Of a stretch of DNA of 64,000 nucleotides, positions 59,899 through 64,000 are shown in pieces. The stretch is from Epinephelus fuscoguttatus. Taxonomy: Eukaryota; Chordata; Actinopteri; Perciformes; Serranidae. A program made the position numbers and the translations under genes. Position 1 is the stretch's first letter. Every line of letters starts with the position of its first letter. The DNA is taken from assembly GCF_011397635.1 (NCBI RefSeq), contig NC_064762.1:18935479-18999478 (forward strand). The letters run 5' to 3'. The notes beneath the pieces are model-generated. The model made no database searches and had not been told where the DNA came from. It saw only the letters and a program-made list of their open reading frames with translations.

Positions 59899-60644
59899 CT
59901 TGTGTCGGTGAGGTAAATACTCGTTTCGAAACCAAGCATATGCTAATATGTAATGTTTTCAGACTGTTTATGTTTTTATGTAGCTAACTGACTTCTTGTG
60001 CGACTCAGTTGTTCTGTCGCCACCAGGAAGTCCGGACTTTTTAAATTTCCCTCCTCTTTGCCGCTGTCATCACAGTGGTTCCGCCTGCGCACTGTTTACT
60101 CCTCCACATCCCCAATCACAGTGTCCAGACTCCAGACTTTACCACAAATACTTATATCTGATGTAGGATTTGTCAGAGGCAGCACCTGACACTTTGATGT
60201 AATTTGAATAAAAGAAAAAAATTAAACTGATCATAAAATGAGCTCACCTAAAAACAATTTGGGCCTACACACACCATTGAGGGACACATTTCAGAAAGAT
60301 AAAATTAAAATGCTGAAATATAGCCTACAAAATTAATTCAGATTACATGTTCAAAAGGATTTGATACAAACTTACATGCTGAAAAGTTGGATACTTCCCA
60401 TTAGGATGCTCACAAAAGTGTTTGTTGTCACTTAAGTGCTGTGAATGTTCACTGTGTTCTGGATACACTTACCCTTCAAGAAATACTCAAACCAATCCAA
60501 AATCAGCTTTTATGGATTAGAAGTATTTTTGTCTGGTTTGGTTTGAATAATGACTAACTAGTCAACATTAATATTAGGCCTATTTGATTTCCACACAATT
60601 TGCTGTAAAAGTAACTAAAGGTCTTATTTTTAGAATGTAAATGT

Positions 60645-60689
<45 letters not shown>

Positions 60690-61600
60690 GGTACTTTATT
60701 GATCCCAAACTGGGAAATTATTTTGTTACAGTAGCAAGTAATCAAGCAGTATCTGAACATTAGAATATAGAAATATAAAATATATATAAAAATAAGTAGT
60801 ACTAAAGTGGAGAATACAATCCCCCAAAGTTGAGGGTTAAATATTTGTCACCCTCAACTTTGGGGGGACTGTTTTCTCACACTGTTAATCTTGTTTCATC
60901 ACTAACATGGAAAATGTGACCATTTTCCATTAACCACACACACTTCCCCCAAAACACACAGGATGTGACCTCAGCATCTGCAGTGGTAGCTATGGTTTTG
61001 ATTAACATATGTGATTTAAATAGAACCCCTCTGGGTCTGTGAAATAGGAAGTTGGAATGTGTCATATTATGTGGAGACATGACCAGTTTCTACTAAAAAA
61101 TATATTGTTTGAACCATTTTTTCTGATCATCGATGAGTTATTTTTGGTTAGTAAAGTGTCTGTAACCAAATAAATCAATCATCACCCAGTAAACATTTGC
61201 ACAGCAGTATGCAAATAGCCTGCTGCAGCTGAAGGCGACATGTCTGCCGTGTGGTAGGTGTGCTGCATTAAGAGAAAGCACATATTTACTGCAGAATTTA
61301 AGATGGCATTTGCTTTGCCTGCAGATTTGTGCTTTTTTATGTAGTTTGGGGCTTTCTGTTTTCTCATTTCACAAAAATCGTTGATGTCCCTAACACAGAC
61401 ATGCATTACATGGCATACAAGAATCCAATGTTAACTTGTTTGAGACAATTTGACATATTGGTATTGATAGTTGTGTGCTCACATTCATTAACAGGCATTG
61501 GCCGTTTCAGTGTGTAGTGTGGCAGTTTAATTAAATATAAATTAGGTTAAATACAACAAGAATTAAATGGAAATGTACAGTATCCCCCCCTTTTCCTACT
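59899..61600. promoter_or_regulatory. cep57l1 promoter and upstream intergenic DNA
   Basis: Upstream of the cep57l1 ATG lie an ETS-type ACCAGGAAGTCCGG (60022-60035), an NRF1-like CCTGCGCACT (60085-60094) and a CCAAT box (60112). From 60.2 kb on it is AT-rich without genes. Confidence 0.4.
60648..60721 (-). repeat. (GATA)n microsatellite with non-LTR-type tail motif
   Basis: About nine GATA units followed by TACTTTATTGATCCCAAACT. This motif (on minus GGGATCAATAAAGTA) is the usual 3' tail of fish SINEs/LINEs; a similar tail with GATAA repeats ends the window at 63925-63975. Confidence 0.7.
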
Positions 61601-61629
61601 CTTCCTAGAGATCTCTGTTATTTCTGATA

Positions 61630-61977
61630 AACAAGAAAGGGGGGGGCTGCTTCTCGCGAAATGTATGATGGGCGATGTAGGTCTGTAGTGCTACCCTTCA
61701 AAACAAAGAGCGAACGAGGGGAATGCAACTCCCATAAAGCCTTCCCCCGCGTGCTCGGCAGCTCCTCTCCAACTAATCATCTGCCAGAATCCACACGCCA
61801 CCGCCCTAGAATGCCCACGGACCCCTCTCATTGGCCAGCTCGCGCTGCCAATCAAATGTTTACCCTGAAGTTGTTGCCTCCTCTCGTTTCTACCCAGGGA
61901 CTAACGTTACTGGTCACTGCTGTGGCAAGACGTCCCGTAGCAGAAGACCTGCACCAAAGAATGTGGATAAAGTGAGT
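61630..61977 (+). promoter_or_regulatory. CpG-containing promoter and candidate first exon of a rightward gene (sesn1 by synteny)
   Basis: TCTCGCGAAA at 61652-61661 is close to the TCTCGCGAGA element bound by BANP at CpG-island promoters, and local CpG density rises sharply. A good donor (ATAAA|GTGAGT) at 61972 would end a first exon on plus. No convincing protein is encoded; an ATG at 61961 gives only MWIK before the donor, so the exon may be 5'UTR. In human, SESN1 lies head-to-head with CEP57L1, the orientation expected here; I assign sesn1 by position only, and no sestrin residues are visible in the window. Confidence 0.4.
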
Positions 61978-62578
61978 ATTTGAGAATGACACTCGTTGTT
62001 TTTGGTCCACAGTGACAGGTTCGCGTGTGGGAATGTTGTTTTTGCCGCGGCTGTGTCAGACTTTACTGGTGTCTTTGTTAACGGGCAGCTTGAAAAGCCT
62101 TGACACGAAAGGAAGCCAGGGAGAGATTGAATGGACCCACTAACTGACAAGTTGCGTATTTGTTAATTTTCAGTCATGACGTGACTAAAATGTAGATTAA
62201 AAGTCATTAACCATCAACCAGCGTGGGTTTATTGTCGTTTGGAAACGCTATGTGGCAGTGACACTTAAACTGCCAGACTATGGGGGCTTGTAACATCAGT
62301 AAATACTCTGTACTTTAACCAGGCTCTTTTCTTGGAAGTTGGTAACAGACCAAATATTAGTATTACAGTTTTCAGCATGATGTGGGTTTAAATCTCTGCA
62401 CTCCTGCCACGGGCTGACAGATACAGGCTTTGATATCAATATTTTAAGAGATCAGATAACTGATAGATGTATCGTCTGATATTTGGTCGGGCTATGTGAT
62501 GCAAGACACCATGTATATACCATGTATATATGGAGTTTGTCATGCCATTTATACTGTTGTATCTGCCCTATCAGTGTA

Positions 62579-63273
62579 CGGCTGGGCAACATATGATAAT
62601 GTCAGGGGCGCAGGGGACTGTCCCCTTCAATGTTTAGCACGTGCATTTGTCCCGCACTCTCCTATAAAATCATGAAGTAGCAGAGGACTTTTATTTTGAC
62701 AAACATAAAGACATTTGCACCATAAATTAATACAGAAAATTCACAAATCGGTGCATAAAAATTCACCAGAATGCAAGATATGAAGTGTGTGTTGCTCCAG
62801 ATTTTGTGCCAGAGTACCCTCAATTTCATGTGTCCCTGCAATGTTGAAGCAAAACTTATGCCCTTGCCCTCAAAAGCTCTTCATCAATGCTAGGACTGGG
62901 AAACCAAAATGAACATAACAATATTTTTGATCAAATACCCTCTCTGATGCGACTTAGTTGTAGGGATGAGTCTGACTATTGTCGTCGTCGTCGTCGTCCC
63001 CCCCCCCCCCCGAAAATATTAATACAGTGAGATTTTTTATCAATAACCATCAATAATCTGGATATATAACTACTAAGTGGGTTAAGGCAAGCATTTAAAC
63101 AAACAGAAAAGTCTGGTAAATTGATGCATTTATATGGTTTTACTGTAATTCAGCCTTTAAAATGATGGGAAAACACCATTTACACCTTATCACGATACGA
63201 TATCCAAAATCTAAGCTGATATATCATCTCATATCTTGATAACAATAAAATATCTTTATATTGCCCAGCCCTA
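62579..63273. mobile_element. MITE of the AGGGCTGGGCAATAT family, with GTC microsatellite
   Basis: Left end CGGCTGGGCAACATATGATA and right end ATATTGCCCAGCCCTAA are inverted; the right side holds the typical ATCACGATACGATATCC and TGATATATCATCTC motifs. A (GTC)n-C(n) tract (62981-63012) is inside. About 300 bp of non-matching sequence from 62605 may be an insertion. Target duplication not clear. Confidence 0.55.
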
Positions 63274-63924
63274 ATTGTAAGTGTTTTGTCTTTTCCTGGT
63301 TTTAAAAGCTGCGTTATAGTAAAATAATTTATTTTTTTTAACTTTGCCTTTAATGATTGTTATTTATCAAAAATCTCATTGTCTTAATATTTTGTGAAAG
63401 CAACTGTCAGCCCCACAGTACCGTTGCAATATCGATATCAAAATATTTGTTAAAAAATGTTGTGATATTTGACTTTCTCCGTATCATCCAGCCCGTTATG
63501 AATGTCATATTGGTGTTCAGTGTTGTGATCAGTGTCATGCATCATTAAGTCTCTGAAGCAATATTGAATTTTCATATGATTTTTGCATCATTGTGATGAA
63601 ACACCTTTATTAGTCAGGTATTTAACTTGCTGGATTATTTAAAAACTGACATTCCTGTCTGGTTATTTTATCTGTAAACTGTTTATCATGTGTTTTCAAG
63701 AAGATGGCCTTCATCACATTGTATATTGCTATTTAAAAATACACAATAGACAGAGGATTTATCTATATTGCTCATCTCTCTTACTGATCAAACATTTTAT
63801 ACAGTTTAAAAATAAACCTGCTCTCCAGTGGACAAAGATTGTAGTTGAAATTGGCTTCACACCTTTGGCATTTTTGCACAGCAATTTCTTGTTACTTATC
63901 AGCTGATAATGCTCATGAGACAAG
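63274..63924. other. AT-rich DNA near the right edge
   Basis: Probably the first intron of the rightward gene; no exon or named repeat recognised. Confidence 0.3.
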
Positions 63925-64000
63925 AGATAAGATAAGATAATGCTTTATTGGTCCCAGAGCAGGGAAATATGCACTGTTACAGCATCAAAGGGGAAGGTGC

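Noticed and set aside
61661-61975. 104-residue frame at the CpG-rich promoter
   Set aside because: No resemblance to sestrin or another family; more likely 5'UTR and promoter.

Overview
The window is 64 kb of nuclear DNA from a bony fish, most likely a percomorph teleost. The genes have many short exons with GT-AG introns. Repeats are dominated by short DNA transposons and tRNA-derived SINEs typical of spiny-rayed fishes. Every assigned protein has a clear vertebrate family. I see no prokaryotic, phage or CRISPR features and no retrovirus or LTR element.

Layout from left to right: mrps10 (+, 34-1849, 8 exons, complete CDS). A very small convergent minus-strand gene follows (about 4.5 to 2.34 kb), whose CDS may encode only about 33 residues. 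From 4.5 to 6.2 kb there is repeat-rich intergenic DNA with a probable piggyBac-type MITE. A minus-strand gene for a 200-residue Gly/Arg/Pro-rich RGG protein comes next (coding exons 8090-10311, non-coding first exon near 13.8 kb). Then msgn1, a single-exon mesoderm bHLH gene (-, 14653-15090), with TATA, TCF and T-box motifs upstream. gen1, the Holliday junction resolvase, has 13 exons (-, 27435 to 17697). It is divergently paired across a 456-bp promoter with ppil6 (+, 27892-30600, 8 exons). cd164 (+, 32415-44768, 6 coding exons) has a 3'UTR of about 3.7 kb. An intergenic repeat zone runs from 48.5 to 54.2 kb. cep57l1 (-, 59898 to 54395, 11 exons) follows. The last 2.4 kb holds a CpG-containing promoter and a candidate 5' exon on the plus strand, which conserved gene order suggests is sesn1.

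The block ppil6, cd164, cep57l1, candidate sesn1 has the same order and orientation as human 6q21, except that the human CCDC162P position is empty of recognisable coding sequence. gen1 and msgn1 correspond to human 2p24, and mrps10 to 6p21, so the gen1/ppil6 promoter is also the seam between two ancestral blocks. The genes do not form one pathway: mitochondrial translation, presomitic mesoderm transcription, DNA recombination, a ciliary-type cyclophilin, a lysosomal sialomucin and a centrosome/microtubule protein lie side by side.

All exon boundaries were placed by reading splice signals and reading-frame phase by hand. Every stated CDS closes in frame, but no transcript evidence was available.
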